A DNA stretch of 64,000 nucleotides from Gallibacterium trehalosifermentans (GTDB taxonomy: Bacteria > Pseudomonadota > Gammaproteobacteria > Enterobacterales > Pasteurellaceae): positions 41,378 to 105,377 of the forward strand of contig NZ_JBHLWB010000005.1 in NCBI RefSeq assembly GCF_042433055.1, in the 5' to 3' direction. The notes under the pieces are model-generated. The model had not been told where the DNA came from and did no database searches. It saw nothing but the letters and a program-made list of their open reading frames with translations. Shown one piece after another: positions 27,136-35,473 of this stretch. The position numbers and the translations under genes were made by a program. Positions within the stretch are counted from its first letter, which is position 1. Each line of letters begins with the position of its first letter.

Positions 27136-28230
27136 TTATTGATCTTGTTGATTTTCTTGGGCAAATTTTTTCATAAATTCAATTAAGGCTTCAACACCTG
27201 CAAGTGGCATAGCGTTATAAATTGAAGCACGCATTCCACCTAATACTTTATGTCCTTTTAACGCCCGTAAACCTGCTGCATTTGCTTCACTAACAAATTT
27301 GGCGTTTAATTCATTATTACCAGTGGTAAAGGTAACATTCATTAATGAGCGATTGTCTTCCATAACATTATTGTGATAGAACGAACTTTGATCGATATAG
27401 TTATAGAGTAATTCTGCTTTGGCACGATTTTTCAGCTCAACATTTTCAATACCACCATTCGCTAAGAGATGCTCAAAGACAAGTGAGCAGAGATACCAAG
27501 CAAAAGTTGGTGGTGTATTAAACATTGAGTCGTGATCACGCAAAATTTGATAATTCCAAACAGATGGCGTACTACGGCGCGCTTTACCAATTAAATCATC
27601 ACGAATAATAATTAATGTAATGCCTGATGGTCCCATATTTTTTTGGGCGCCAGCATAAATCATACCAAATTTACTAATGTCAATCGGACGAGAAAGAATA
27701 TTTGAAGACATATCTGCAATTAATGTTGCATTGCCAACATTTGGTATATCAAAAATTTCGATACCACTAATGGTTTCGTTTGGACAGTAATGCACATAGT
27801 CATATTGATCAGCAATTTCACTGAAGTCGAGATCTTTTATGCCTGTTTTGCCATTTTGTTCAGTTAAGATATTGATCTCATCTACATTTCCGAATAATTT
27901 TGCTTCTTTTGCAGCTGCACTTGACCAATGCCCACTGGTCAAATAGAGAGCTTTACCCTTTTCTGAAAGTAAGTTCATTGGAATTGCAGCAAATTGACCT
28001 CTTGCACCACCTTGGGCAAAGAGAATTTGATAATTGTCTGGAATATTGAAGAGTTTACGCAAATCTTCGATAGAACGTTTAGCTAAAGCCATAAAGTTAG
28101 CGCCACGATGACTCACTTCCATTACTGAAGTACCTAAAGACTCCCAATCGAGTAATTCTGCTTGGGCTCGTTGTAAGACTTCTTTTGGCATCATAGCTGG
28201 ACCAGCGCTGAAATTAAAAACTTCTGTCAT
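27136..28230 (-). CDS. serC: SerC, phosphoserine aminotransferase
   Basis: A 364-residue PLP enzyme for serine and pyridoxal synthesis. The start MTEVFNFSAGPAMMP at 28230 is chosen over an upstream ATG (28257) because AGAAGGTAG lies just before it. It has VMEVSHRG, the QGGARGQF phosphate loop and the PLP lysine in YAGAQKNMGPSG. First gene of the serC-hisC-aroA group, divergent from a small coiled-coil protein. Confidence 0.96.
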   Translation of the reverse strand: MTEVFNFSAGPAMMPKEVLQRAQAELLDWESLGTSVMEVSHRGANFMALAKRSIEDLRKLFNIPDNYQILFAQGGARGQFAAIPMNLLSEKGKALYLTSGHWSSAAAKEAKLFGNVDEINILTEQNGKTGIKDLDFSEIADQYDYVHYCPNETISGIEIFDIPNVGNATLIADMSSNILSRPIDISKFGMIYAGAQKNMGPSGITLIIIRDDLIGKARRSTPSVWNYQILRDHDSMFNTPPTFAWYLCSLVFEHLLANGGIENVELKNRAKAELLYNYIDQSSFYHNNVMEDNRSLMNVTFTTGNNELNAKFVSEANAAGLRALKGHKVLGGMRASIYNAMPLAGVEALIEFMKKFAQENQQDQ

Positions 28231-28434
28231 ATCTACCTTCTTTATTTTATTCGTCAAAATTTATCTAGTTTTAACACTAGCGAAATGAATTATCAACGGC
28301 TTTCTACACAGTTTGTTAATTATTATCACTTGTCTTTATATCTTAAGAAAAAAGGCTGATATCTTTTTGACGATACTCGAAAAAACCGTTACAGTAAGCA
28401 ACAGAATTTCGTTTATTACACAGAGAGTATTATT

Positions 28435-28776
28435 ATGGAAAATGTAAATAAAAAATGTTTTGAAGATGTGTTGGAGTATGTGCGTATGTATCGTCAGAAG
28501 AATAAACTTTTGCGTGATATTGCAGATAATGATCGTAAAATTCGGGACAATCAAAAGCGTGTGTTATTGTTAGATAACTTAAATCAATATATTACAGATA
28601 ATATGTCTGTGGCAGATATACGTGCGATTATTGCTAATATGCGTGAAGATTATGAGTCGCGTGTTGATGATTATATGATTCGTAACGCAGAAGCTTCGAA
28701 ACAGCGTAAAGAAATTAGTAAGGTAATGAAAGAACAAGCAAAATTACACGCTGAAATGTTAAAAAAAGACAAATAA
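28435..28776 (+). CDS. Small charged coiled-coil protein, function unknown
   Basis: A 113-residue cytoplasmic protein rich in lysine, arginine and glutamate with helical heptad-like stretches in both halves (YRQKNKLLRDIADNDRKIRDN and the C-terminal RKEISKVMKEQAKLHAEML). No known domain recognised. The region upstream has AGAGAG at 28422-28427 as ribosome site. Divergent from serC and closed by a bidirectional terminator shared with the rpsI side. Confidence 0.7.
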   Translation: MENVNKKCFEDVLEYVRMYRQKNKLLRDIADNDRKIRDNQKRVLLLDNLNQYITDNMSVADIRAIIANMREDYESRVDDYMIRNAEASKQRKEISKVMKEQAKLHAEMLKKDK

Positions 28777-28790
28777 TTTATTAGTTGAAG

Positions 28791-28822
28791 AAAAAAAGGG
28801 TCGAAAAATCGACCCTTTTTTT
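28791..28822. terminator. Bidirectional terminator shared by the coiled-coil gene and the rplM-rpsI operon
   Basis: A14 bp symmetrical stem AAAAAAAGGGTCGA / TCGACCCTTTTTTT with an AAAA loop. It has T runs in both directions. In the absence of the group II intron it would lie about 25-55 bp after the rpsI stop, so it is very likely the original operon terminator. Confidence 0.93.
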
Positions 28823-28846
28823 TGATATTGAGTGTACAAATTCGTA

Positions 28847-28921
28847 GTCGGGTAGCAAAGATATATTACTATATCTTCGCCCCCTAAGAACTGTACAAGC
28901 GAATTTCTCCGCATACAGCTC
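28847..28921 (-). ncRNA. Group II intron domains V and VI
   Basis: Domain V is the 34-nt hairpin at 28921-28888, starting GAGC (catalytic AGC triad) with a GAAA-type loop region and ending GUUC. Domain VI (28886-28847) is a stem GCGAAGATATA / TATATCTTTGC flanked by GGG/CCC, with an unpaired A seven bases from the proposed 3' end that is the expected branch point. Confidence 0.9.
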
Positions 28922-28939
28922 AAGCCTTTCTATTAACTA

Positions 28940-30661
28940 TTAGCTAGTCGGCTTTACAACTTTCAAATTTAAGGCGTGTATTTTTGTATGGCAATTTGGG
29001 TGTACCAAACAACGATTACTTAACGTATCATTACCACCAAACATCTTGTACACGATATGGTGATCGTGCCAACCTGTTTCTTTGGTAATTGGTAACCCGC
29101 ATAACGCACATTTTCCACTTTGGTCTTTATATAGAGCTTGCCATTGTTGCCTATGAGATTGTTCATCATATAGACGATCTTGGCTAAGTTTTTCTCCATA
29201 TAATTCCCATTCAGGCAAGAACGGATTATATTCAGACTTTATTTTAATATGCCGTTTTATTTTAACATTTCCACAATAAAACAAATTTAATGGATATGTT
29301 TCACCTTTATCATAGGTATATACCGTGCCAAATAGCCAATTACGGGTCGCATTGGTACAAAAGTATTTCTCCTTTATCCACTTGATCCCTTTATTGTGAT
29401 GACGCCGCTTACACCATTTCCATAAGGCTTTCCAAACTAAAGCATCCATCCGTCCAAATATTTTACTTGCCACTTGGCTTTTATGATAATTTGCCCATCC
29501 TCTTAACATTGGATTTAGCACCATTATTAAGTCTTTCTGTTGAGCCATTTTCATTACAGAGATTGTTGATTTAACCTTATTGTAGAATGCTTTTACATTC
29601 TTTTGACTTGGTCTAACCAAAATCTTGGATTTAAAACGTCTAACAGTCCAACCTAGAAAATCAAAACCTTGTTCAATATGCACAACCTTTGTTTTTTCTG
29701 CCGACAAGGTTAAACCTCTTTCTGCTAGAAAATCTTCAATTAAAGGAATGACTTTTTCCTCAAGCAATGCTTTTGTTTTCCCTGAGATAATAAAATCATC
29801 TGCATATCTTACTAGATACGTTTTGTTTTCTCGGATTTTTCTACTTCCTTTTTTCCCAAAATGGTTTTCAAGTAAGCATTCCAATCCATCTAATGTCATA
29901 TTTGCCAACGTTGGCGAAATAATACCGCCTTGCGGTGTACCTTCTGTAGTCTGTTTTAATTGACCAAATTCAACAACACCTGATTTTAGCCACTTCCGCA
30001 ATATTCGCTTATTCATCGGAATATGCTTTATTAGCCAGTCGTGGTTTATATGGTCAAAGCAACCTGCAATATCCGCATCCAGTACCCATTCAACAGCTTG
30101 ATTGGTTTTCTTTCCTTTATGCGAATAAATTTGGTGTATATGAGTAATAGCGTCTGCCGTTGAACGGTTTAGTCTAAACCCATACGAACCTTTGTCAGCG
30201 GTTGTTTCTGCTACAGGCTGTAATGCTAATAAATGTAAGGCTTGCATTGCTCTATCTTTCATTGTTGGAATACCTAATGGACGTTTCTTTCCATTGGTTT
30301 TGGGAATATAAACTCGTCTTAATGGGCGAGGTTTATATCCTTTGTCCGTTAAAGAGAGTGCTGCTTGCCATTTTGCTTCAGGGGTATTCCAAAGCACTTT
30401 ATCAACACCACTTGTCTTTTTGCCTTTATTTTCAGTTACTCGCTTTACCGCCACCAATTTGGCGTAATGCGAGTGGGTGAGCATTCGTTGTAAGTTTTTC
30501 ACTTTACGCCAATCGCTCTCCTGCGTAGCCTTCGCAATCCGAATTTGCATTCCTTTCACATACCTTTCTGCTTTACGCCATTCAACGTAATGCCATTGTG
30601 AGATGTGCGAGGTCGCTGGATTGCAAGCTACTTTTTCAGTATAATGCTTACGCTCTTTCAT
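28940..30661 (-). CDS. ltrA: Group II intron reverse transcriptase/maturase with HNH endonuclease
   Basis: A 573-residue intron-encoded protein. An open frame runs to 30742, but AGGTAGGT lies just before the ATG at 30661 and the family usually starts near here. RT domain with RPLGIP (about 128-132), DADIAGCFD (about 195-203), GTPQGGIISP and the active-site YADD at 286-289; maturase X domain with LRGWANYHK; C-terminal HNH zinc endonuclease (about 516-562) with CALCG, DHH and HPNCH. It binds its own intron RNA for splicing, cuts the target and copies the intron. No frameshift or missing residue seen. Confidence 0.95.
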   Translation of the reverse strand: MKERKHYTEKVACNPATSHISQWHYVEWRKAERYVKGMQIRIAKATQESDWRKVKNLQRMLTHSHYAKLVAVKRVTENKGKKTSGVDKVLWNTPEAKWQAALSLTDKGYKPRPLRRVYIPKTNGKKRPLGIPTMKDRAMQALHLLALQPVAETTADKGSYGFRLNRSTADAITHIHQIYSHKGKKTNQAVEWVLDADIAGCFDHINHDWLIKHIPMNKRILRKWLKSGVVEFGQLKQTTEGTPQGGIISPTLANMTLDGLECLLENHFGKKGSRKIRENKTYLVRYADDFIISGKTKALLEEKVIPLIEDFLAERGLTLSAEKTKVVHIEQGFDFLGWTVRRFKSKILVRPSQKNVKAFYNKVKSTISVMKMAQQKDLIMVLNPMLRGWANYHKSQVASKIFGRMDALVWKALWKWCKRRHHNKGIKWIKEKYFCTNATRNWLFGTVYTYDKGETYPLNLFYCGNVKIKRHIKIKSEYNPFLPEWELYGEKLSQDRLYDEQSHRQQWQALYKDQSGKCALCGLPITKETGWHDHHIVYKMFGGNDTLSNRCLVHPNCHTKIHALNLKVVKPTS

Positions 30662-31287
30662 ACCTACCTCTGATATTACAAGGTAAGTTAAAAGGTCTCG
30701 GTAAGTGGGTAAATTCCTCGCTGTAAACTTGGTCGTGTACAAGAGGAACTACCGAATACCGATAGTTTTAACCGCTCTTGTAACCGATTGGGTTAAAGAG
30801 TACGGGCGTTAGGTGTGATGGGATTTCCCACCAATCACAATGAGCTAATCAAGTTAATTAGCTAGCAAGCCCAACGCTCGCCTTTCTTTAAATAGTTTAC
30901 ATTTGTTATTAGTTTGTTTCCCTTCCATTAGAGTAAGAAAACTTTAAATTGCCCCAATGGGACAAACTAACACTAATAACCCTTAAAGGAATTGCTACTC
31001 ATCTTGCGATGAAAGACCAGTTGGAAGTCTGCATCCTTTCGGATTAGGTTATGTTTCATACCCTATCTACATCATTACAATGTAGCCTTCGCTTTTTCCA
31101 ACCTCCCTTACCTGCATTTTCAACAGTATTGCTTACGCTTTACCTGCCTTGTTTGTTTTACTCAATCATTCTATTTCAAACGGTTTGAGTATTGTGGACA
31201 AGGCGAAAATACAGGCTTACCAAGTTCCGTTATCATCACACGAATAGTGAAGATACAACCTGTTCCCCGACAGTGCTTAAGATGGCG

Positions 31288-31310
31288 TATTCCCACGTTA
31301 AAGAGGAATA
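31288..31310 (-). promoter_or_regulatory. EBS1 hairpin of the intron
   Basis: In the intron RNA: stem UAUUCC / GGAAUA around an 11-base loop with UUUAACGU. Its UUAACGU is complementary to the last seven exon bases ACGUUAA of rpsI. This is the main evidence that the intron is matched to its present site. Confidence 0.8.
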
Positions 31311-31925
31311 ACCGACTGCCTACCTTTTGGTTAAAGCCTATCAATAGCTTTGGCTTTGTCTCAATAACGAGGTTTATCAGTTGTTCACTTGCATTTATCT
31401 TTCTATTCAGTCTAGCCCCTCAAGAACTTGCTATTAGTTCTCTCTCAATAATTTCTCACGATTTTATTGACTGATTGCTCAGGGGTTCATTGTCAGGAAG
31501 CTCTGCACAACACCGTTGCCAGTGATGCACTATCCCTAGACTACTGTTAGCCATATAACAGGTTACCTCATCAATACTACTGTACTACTTATATCTTCAG
31601 TTTTATTGATTGTAACAATGATGATAACAGCTTACGCATACTTACTAAGTTGGTACGCCCTATACTGCCAATAAATAAGCCTTTACTGTTACTTCCAAAT
31701 TCACTTCTGCTTTCTATTCGCAATGTTTAAACTTACCCTAAATACAATCCCACTCTTCTTTATCTAGTACAAAAAAATACAAAGTGATTAAACTTTCTAT
31801 TTCCAGATTAGAAGAGTAATTAATGAATTATAGGTGTAGTAAAGCCTAGCTCCTGAAATTTTGAGAACTTATTTATTCCCATTCTTTCATTTGCTATCGA
31901 AAATACCCCATATCAAGAGTATTTA

Positions 31926-31999
31926 GTGAATAGATAAATGTATATACTCAGATATACATAAAGTGAATAAGTAAATGTATATTCAATGATATACATAAT
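31926..31999. repeat. Two 37-bp imperfect direct repeats inside the intron 5' region
   Basis: Units 31926-31962 and 31963-31999 both follow the pattern GTGAATA...AAATGTATAT...GATATACATAA. A third copy begins at 32000 but breaks off after ten bases. No spacers, so not CRISPR. Confidence 0.8.
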
Positions 32000-32313
32000 G
32001 TGAAGTAAGTACTCCCTCCCTAAGATTTACCAGATCTTAGTTCTGATAGTTTTTCTGAGCACTGAACTATCTTTGGGCTTTCTTTATAGTAGGTGTGTAA
32101 ACTTTTCTCCTCTCTGGGGTATGGGTAACCCAACTAATAATTTCAGTTTTCCCTGAAGTTATTGTCTTAATACTTTTGATAGTATTAACAGGAAGTATGG
32201 GTAACTTCGAAACGGGATCTTGCTTACTTACTCTTCTTAATACTTTGTTAAACAGGGAATATTAAGTACATCAAAGTGAAGATCATACCTCTATCCTTTA
32301 GAGATGGTCTGTT

Positions 32314-32440
32314 TACATTGACCAACTTAGAACCAAGTTTTGAGCAACGCTCCGTTCTTGGTCTGCCTTCCCAAGCACCTCCGAGAGGTGCTTGAAAAGT
32401 TGGAAATAGCTGGTTGGTGCAACCAGCATTTCCTGCAATA
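32314..32440 (-). ncRNA. Highly structured RNA element near the intron 5' end
   Basis: Closing stem CCAACTT (32322-32328) / AAGTTGG (32397-32403) encloses two arms: ACCAAG...CTTGGT with an inner GAGC/GCTC, and a perfect 10-bp hairpin CAAGCACCTC / GAGGTGCTTG (32372-32394). Beside it is GGAAATAGCTGGTT / AACCAGCATTTCC. It lies in the first 180 nt of the intron RNA and could be part of domain I or an inserted structured element. Confidence 0.6.
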
Positions 32441-32491
32441 AATCCTTGATATATAAGGAAATATTGCCATAAGTACGACACCTTGTCGCAC

Positions 32492-32881
32492 TTAACGTTT
32501 TGAGTATTGTGGACGACGACGAGCTTTGTGTAAACCCACTTTTTTACGTTCAACACGACGAGCATCACGGGTAACAAAGCCCGCTGCACGTAATGCAGGA
32601 CGTAAAGTTTCATCATACTCAATTAACGCACGGGTAATACCGTGGCGAATTGCACCTGCTTGACCAGAAATACCGCCACCTTTAACAGTGATATATAGGT
32701 CGAATTTTTCTACCATATCAACTAATTCTAAAGGTTGACGAACAATCATACGTGAAGTTTCACGACCGAAGTAAACATCAATATCACGTTGATTGATAGT
32801 AATTTTACCTGTGCCCGGTTTAATAAATACACGAGCTGAAGAGCTTTTGCGGCGGCCTGTGCCGTAGTTTTGATCTGCCAT
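32492..32881 (-). CDS. rpsI: 30S ribosomal protein S9
   Basis: A 129-residue S9, normal length, with NYGTGRRKSSSARVF at the start, GGGISGQAGAIRHGI in the middle and the basic tail ending in RPQYSKR that reaches the P-site tRNA. It follows rplM by 16 bp. The stop codon TAA is the last exon codon before the group II intron, so the protein itself is not interrupted, but its transcript needs to pass 3.6 kb of intron to reach the terminator. Confidence 0.97.
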   Translation of the reverse strand: MADQNYGTGRRKSSSARVFIKPGTGKITINQRDIDVYFGRETSRMIVRQPLELVDMVEKFDLYITVKGGGISGQAGAIRHGITRALIEYDETLRPALRAAGFVTRDARRVERKKVGLHKARRRPQYSKR

Positions 32882-32897
32882 AGTCTAAACCTCGTGA

Positions 32898-33326
32898 TTA
32901 AATATCTAATACTTGTGGTTGCTGTGCAGCATGGTTGTGTTCGCTGCCTGCATACACTTTTAATTTACGGTACATTTCACGACCTAAAGGACCTTTAGGT
33001 AACATACCTTTAACTGCGATTTCAATCACACGTTCTGGACGGCGAGCAATCATTTCAGCAAAAGTCGCTTGTTTGATACCACCAACGTAGCCAGTGTGCC
33101 AGTAATAAATCTTGTCAGTTTTTTTACGGCCTGTTACAGCAACTTTATCTGCATTGATAACGATGATGTAATCACCTGTGTCAACGTGTGGAGTATATTC
33201 AGGTTTATGTTTACCACGCAAGCGGCTTGCGATTTCAGTAGCTAAGCGACCTAAAGTTTTGCCAGTCGCATCAACTACATACCAGTCGCGTTTTACTGTT
33301 TCTGGTTTTGCTACAAAAGTTTTCAT
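32898..33326 (-). CDS. rplM: 50S ribosomal protein L13
   Basis: A 142-residue L13. The open frame extends 23 codons further, but family alignment fixes the start at MKTFVAKPETVKRDW (33326). It has DATGKTLGRLATEIA, DTGDYIIVINADK, KYYWHTGY-type segment and the C-terminal GMLPKGPLGR. First gene of the rplM-rpsI operon. L13 represses its own operon in E. coli. Confidence 0.97.
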   Translation of the reverse strand: MKTFVAKPETVKRDWYVVDATGKTLGRLATEIASRLRGKHKPEYTPHVDTGDYIIVINADKVAVTGRKKTDKIYYWHTGYVGGIKQATFAEMIARRPERVIEIAVKGMLPKGPLGREMYRKLKVYAGSEHNHAAQQPQVLDI

Positions 33327-33480
33327 TAATTCATTACCAAAATAATAATTTAACACCCTGTGTTCAGCAATTTGAACACACCTTTTCGCTCGCAATAATC
33401 ACCCCTTCGAGTGTATTTTAAGCATAAAAAAATTACATGGTGGGAAATACCAATGTAATTAACAGGGTCGCAGAATTATA
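33327..33480 (-). promoter_or_regulatory. Promoter and leader of rplM-rpsI
   Basis: A -10 hexamer TATAAT (33480-33475, reverse strand) gives a leader of roughly 140 nt. It begins with a hairpin (33460-33431: AATTACAT-type stem with GGT/ACC extension). The position would suit L13 autoregulation, but no binding motif was verified. A good -35 was not found. Confidence 0.45.
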
Positions 33481-33601
33481 CAGAAATCAAACGTAAAAAA
33501 AAAGTAAAAACTGAAGCTAATTTTATTTTTGTGAATTGTTTTTGTATTTTTATTTTGCGTGATAGAGTAAAGGCGCTTAATCACCAATTAAGGAGAAGAC
33601 A

Positions 33602-33964
33602 ATGACAATTCAAATTTTGCATAATCCCCGTTGTTCTAAGAGCCGTGCAACCTTACAACTGTTAGAAACACAGCAAGTTCAACCTGAAGTGGTACTTTAT
33701 CTAGAACATGAATTTTCATTACCTGAATTAAAATCATTAATGGGCAAACTTGGTATAGATGATCCGCGTTTAATGATGCGGACAAAAGATGATTTATATA
33801 AGTTATTAGGGTTGGATCAATTAAACCCAGCAGATCCTGAACAAAAAGAAGCTTTATTACAAGCGGTTGTGGATCATTCAGCGTTATTAGAACGTCCGAT
33901 TGTGATTAATGGTAATCAAGCTCGAATTGGTCGCCCACCAGAAAACGTATTAGAAATTTTATAG
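33602..33964 (+). CDS. ArsC/YfgD-family thioredoxin-fold reductase
   Basis: A 120-residue protein of the glutaredoxin-dependent arsenate reductase family. Catalytic cysteine 12 in ILHNPRCSKSRATL; the three arginine-containing region is RPIVINGNQARIGRPPE. It resembles YfgD more than plasmid ArsC, and no arsB or arsR is nearby, so a role in arsenate resistance is not certain. RBS AAGGAGA precedes the ATG. Contains an ACAAGCGGT word near 33860. Confidence 0.88.
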   Translation: MTIQILHNPRCSKSRATLQLLETQQVQPEVVLYLEHEFSLPELKSLMGKLGIDDPRLMMRTKDDLYKLLGLDQLNPADPEQKEALLQAVVDHSALLERPIVINGNQARIGRPPENVLEIL

Positions 33965-33994
33965 TCAGATTATTGGGAATTTGTCATAATAGCG

Positions 33995-34028
33995 ACCGCT
34001 GAAGAAATCAGCGGTTTTTTATTTTTAT
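33995..34028 (+). terminator. Terminator after arsC/yfgD
   Basis: Perfect stem ACCGCTGA / TCAGCGGT with AGAAA loop, then TTTTTATTTTTATT. Confidence 0.9.
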
Positions 34029-34040
34029 TAAGGAAAATAT

Positions 34041-34223
34041 ATGAAACAAGTTTATCAACACCAACGAGGTGAAATTCAGGAGAGTGCCATTAAAGCATTA
34101 GTGAACGACCGATTATTTCGACAACGCATTGAACGTAAGCGGAAAGGTAAAGGCAGTTACCAACGAAAAGCGAAGCACGTTAAACGAGATTATCAAAGTG
34201 CAAGTATAAACGTTTTATTTTAG
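34041..34223 (+). CDS. arfA: ArfA, alternative ribosome-rescue factor
   Basis: A 60-residue basic protein with the ArfA signatures NDRLFRQRIERKRKGKGSYQRK. ArfA enters stalled ribosomes when tmRNA fails and recruits RF2. In E. coli and H. influenzae arfA messages are cut short by a hairpin in the coding region, so that ArfA is made as an unstable non-stop product normally removed by tmRNA. The same design is visible here: the last codons lie in a stem (see next entry). RBS AAGGA is at 34031-34035. Confidence 0.92.
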   Translation: MKQVYQHQRGEIQESAIKALVNDRLFRQRIERKRKGKGSYQRKAKHVKRDYQSASINVLF

Positions 34224-34249
34224 AACTTTTATCCTTGCACTTTTTCTTT
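34195..34249 (+). terminator. Hairpin overlapping the 3' end of arfA
   Basis: AAAGTGCAAG (34195-34204, inside the coding region) pairs with CTTGCACTTT (34234-34243), followed by TTCTTTC. The arfA stop codon lies in the 29-base loop. Cleavage or termination here would give a message lacking a stop codon, as known for arfA. Confidence 0.75.
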
Positions 34250-34363
34250 CAATAGCAGTAATACTGCTTTCTTTTTTTAGTAATCCGAGTATCCTTATTG
34301 CGTTCCTTTTCTACGGAATAACAAAAAATATAGCAAGTTATGTTTATTTTAAGGTTACACAAT

Positions 34364-35473
34364 ATGAAAAAATCTCTGTTAGCATTATCAATGCTTATCT
34401 CTAGTATGGCTTATGCCGCACCTATTACTCAAGTTAATCCAAATACAACTACTCATACTTACGAATTTACCAATTCTTATGATCTTGTTGCGCCAAAAGG
34501 GGCTGAGGGTGAAACCAATTTATGGGTGCCATTACCTTTTAACAGCGATTATCAAATATTAAAATCAGTTGAGTTTGATGGGAATTATCGCACAGCATAT
34601 ATCACAGAAAACAATCAATATGGTGCGAAAACACTTTATGCGAATTGGGGTGAAAATGCAGATAAACGTATCTTGAAAGTCAAAATGATTATTCAAACGC
34701 AAGATCGAGAACCAATGGTAACAGGGGCGTTGAAAAACTATCAAGTACCAGAAAAAATTGCATATTCTGTTGATGTCCAACCTTATTTAACAGCGACAAG
34801 CCATATCAAAATTGATGGGATTGTTAAAGAATATGCCGATAAAATCGTAGGCAATGAAAAAGATCCATTGAAAAAAGCAGAACGAATTCATCAATGGATT
34901 GTAAAAAATATGGAACGTGATAATTCTGTATTGGGTTGTGGTGATGGTGATGTAGAAAAAATTCTCACAACAGGTGTATTAAAAGGAAAATGTACTGATA
35001 TTAATTCTGTATTTGTGGCATTGGCGCGAGCTTCAGGTATTCCTGCGCGTGAAATTTTTGGTATCCGCTTAGGGGCAGCACCAAAGATGGAAAAATATTC
35101 AAAGAAAGCCTTTGGTAGTGCGCAAAATGGTGTTGCTAACGAAGATGGTGGGCAACATTGCCGTGCGGAATTTTATTTAGCAGGCTTTGGCTGGGTGCCA
35201 GTAGATTCTGCTGATGTGGCAAAAATGCGTTTAACTGAGAAGAAATCTGTTGAAGATCCTGCGACACAAGCGGTAGCGAAATATCTTTTCGGTAACTGGG
35301 AAGCAAATTGGGTAGGCTTTAATCATGCTCGTGATTTTGATCTTTACCCTGCACCAGCCCTAAAACCAATTAATAACTTTGGTTATCCATATGCGGAAAT
35401 TGGTGGTGATCCATTAAATTCATTTAATCCAAAAGAATTTGGTTATGAGTTCATTTCTAAAGAAATCAAATAA
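34364..35473 (+). CDS. Secreted transglutaminase-fold protein
   Basis: A 369-residue periplasmic protein. An upstream start (34340) is open, but AAGGTT and the signal peptide MKKSLLALSMLISSMAYA point to 34364. The central transglutaminase-like core has the catalytic cysteine in VLKGKCTDINSVFVALARASGIPAREIFG, a histidine in GGQHCRAEFYL and the aspartate in GWVPVDSAD. Such proteins are often cysteine proteases or inactive scaffolds. The gene overlaps the MerT-like gene by 29 bp, so the three genes form one unit, but no link between this fold and metals is known to me. Confidence 0.85.
   Translation: MKKSLLALSMLISSMAYAAPITQVNPNTTTHTYEFTNSYDLVAPKGAEGETNLWVPLPFNSDYQILKSVEFDGNYRTAYITENNQYGAKTLYANWGENADKRILKVKMIIQTQDREPMVTGALKNYQVPEKIAYSVDVQPYLTATSHIKIDGIVKEYADKIVGNEKDPLKKAERIHQWIVKNMERDNSVLGCGDGDVEKILTTGVLKGKCTDINSVFVALARASGIPAREIFGIRLGAAPKMEKYSKKAFGSAQNGVANEDGGQHCRAEFYLAGFGWVPVDSADVAKMRLTEKKSVEDPATQAVAKYLFGNWEANWVGFNHARDFDLYPAPALKPINNFGYPYAEIGGDPLNSFNPKEFGYEFISKEIK

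Larger units (their letters stand above)
28847..32491 (-). mobile_element. Group II intron inserted directly after the rpsI stop codon
   Basis: 5' end: GTGCG at 32491-32487, the group II start consensus, immediately after the rpsI TAA. 3' end: domain V and VI at 28921-28847, ending in AC. Recognition of the target: exon bases ACGTTAA (32498-32492, IBS1) can pair over 7 bp with UUAACGU in an 11-base loop closed by a perfect 6-bp stem (31288-31310), the expected form of EBS1. A full reverse transcriptase/maturase lies inside. Length is about 3.6 kb, more than the usual 2-3 kb, because about 1.2 kb lie before EBS1. The 3' boundary could be three bases lower. All parts look intact, so it may still splice and move. 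Confidence 0.88.
30662..32491 (-). ncRNA. Group II intron domains I-IV (5' non-coding part)
   Basis: About 1.83 kb of non-coding intron RNA. The part near 31561-30990 has the usual domain I landmarks (a GGGATAGTGC region, EBS1 hairpin at 31310-31288, then AACGGAACTTGGTAAGCC near 31230). The first part, 32491 to about 31560, is extra length. It holds strong hairpins (32314-32440) and a 37-bp direct repeat, and no convincing ORF. Domain limits could not be folded by eye. Confidence 0.65.

Noticed and set aside
31234..31241. Intron 5' end at a GTGTG near 31241
   Set aside because: It would exclude the EBS1 hairpin. The GTGCG at 32491 fits the consensus better, adjoins a proper exon and agrees with the IBS1-EBS1 pairing.
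31926..31999. Possible CRISPR array
   Set aside because: Only two imperfect 37-bp units directly abutting with no spacers, and no cas genes in the window.
28847..32491. Twintron (one group II intron nested in another)
   Set aside because: Only one domain V is visible, and less than 30 bp lie between it and the rpsI terminator, leaving no room for the 3' part of an outer intron.
32248..32622. ORF overlapping the rpsI end and the intron start
   Set aside because: It is the +1 shadow of rpsI running into structured intron RNA, without homology or a ribosome site.
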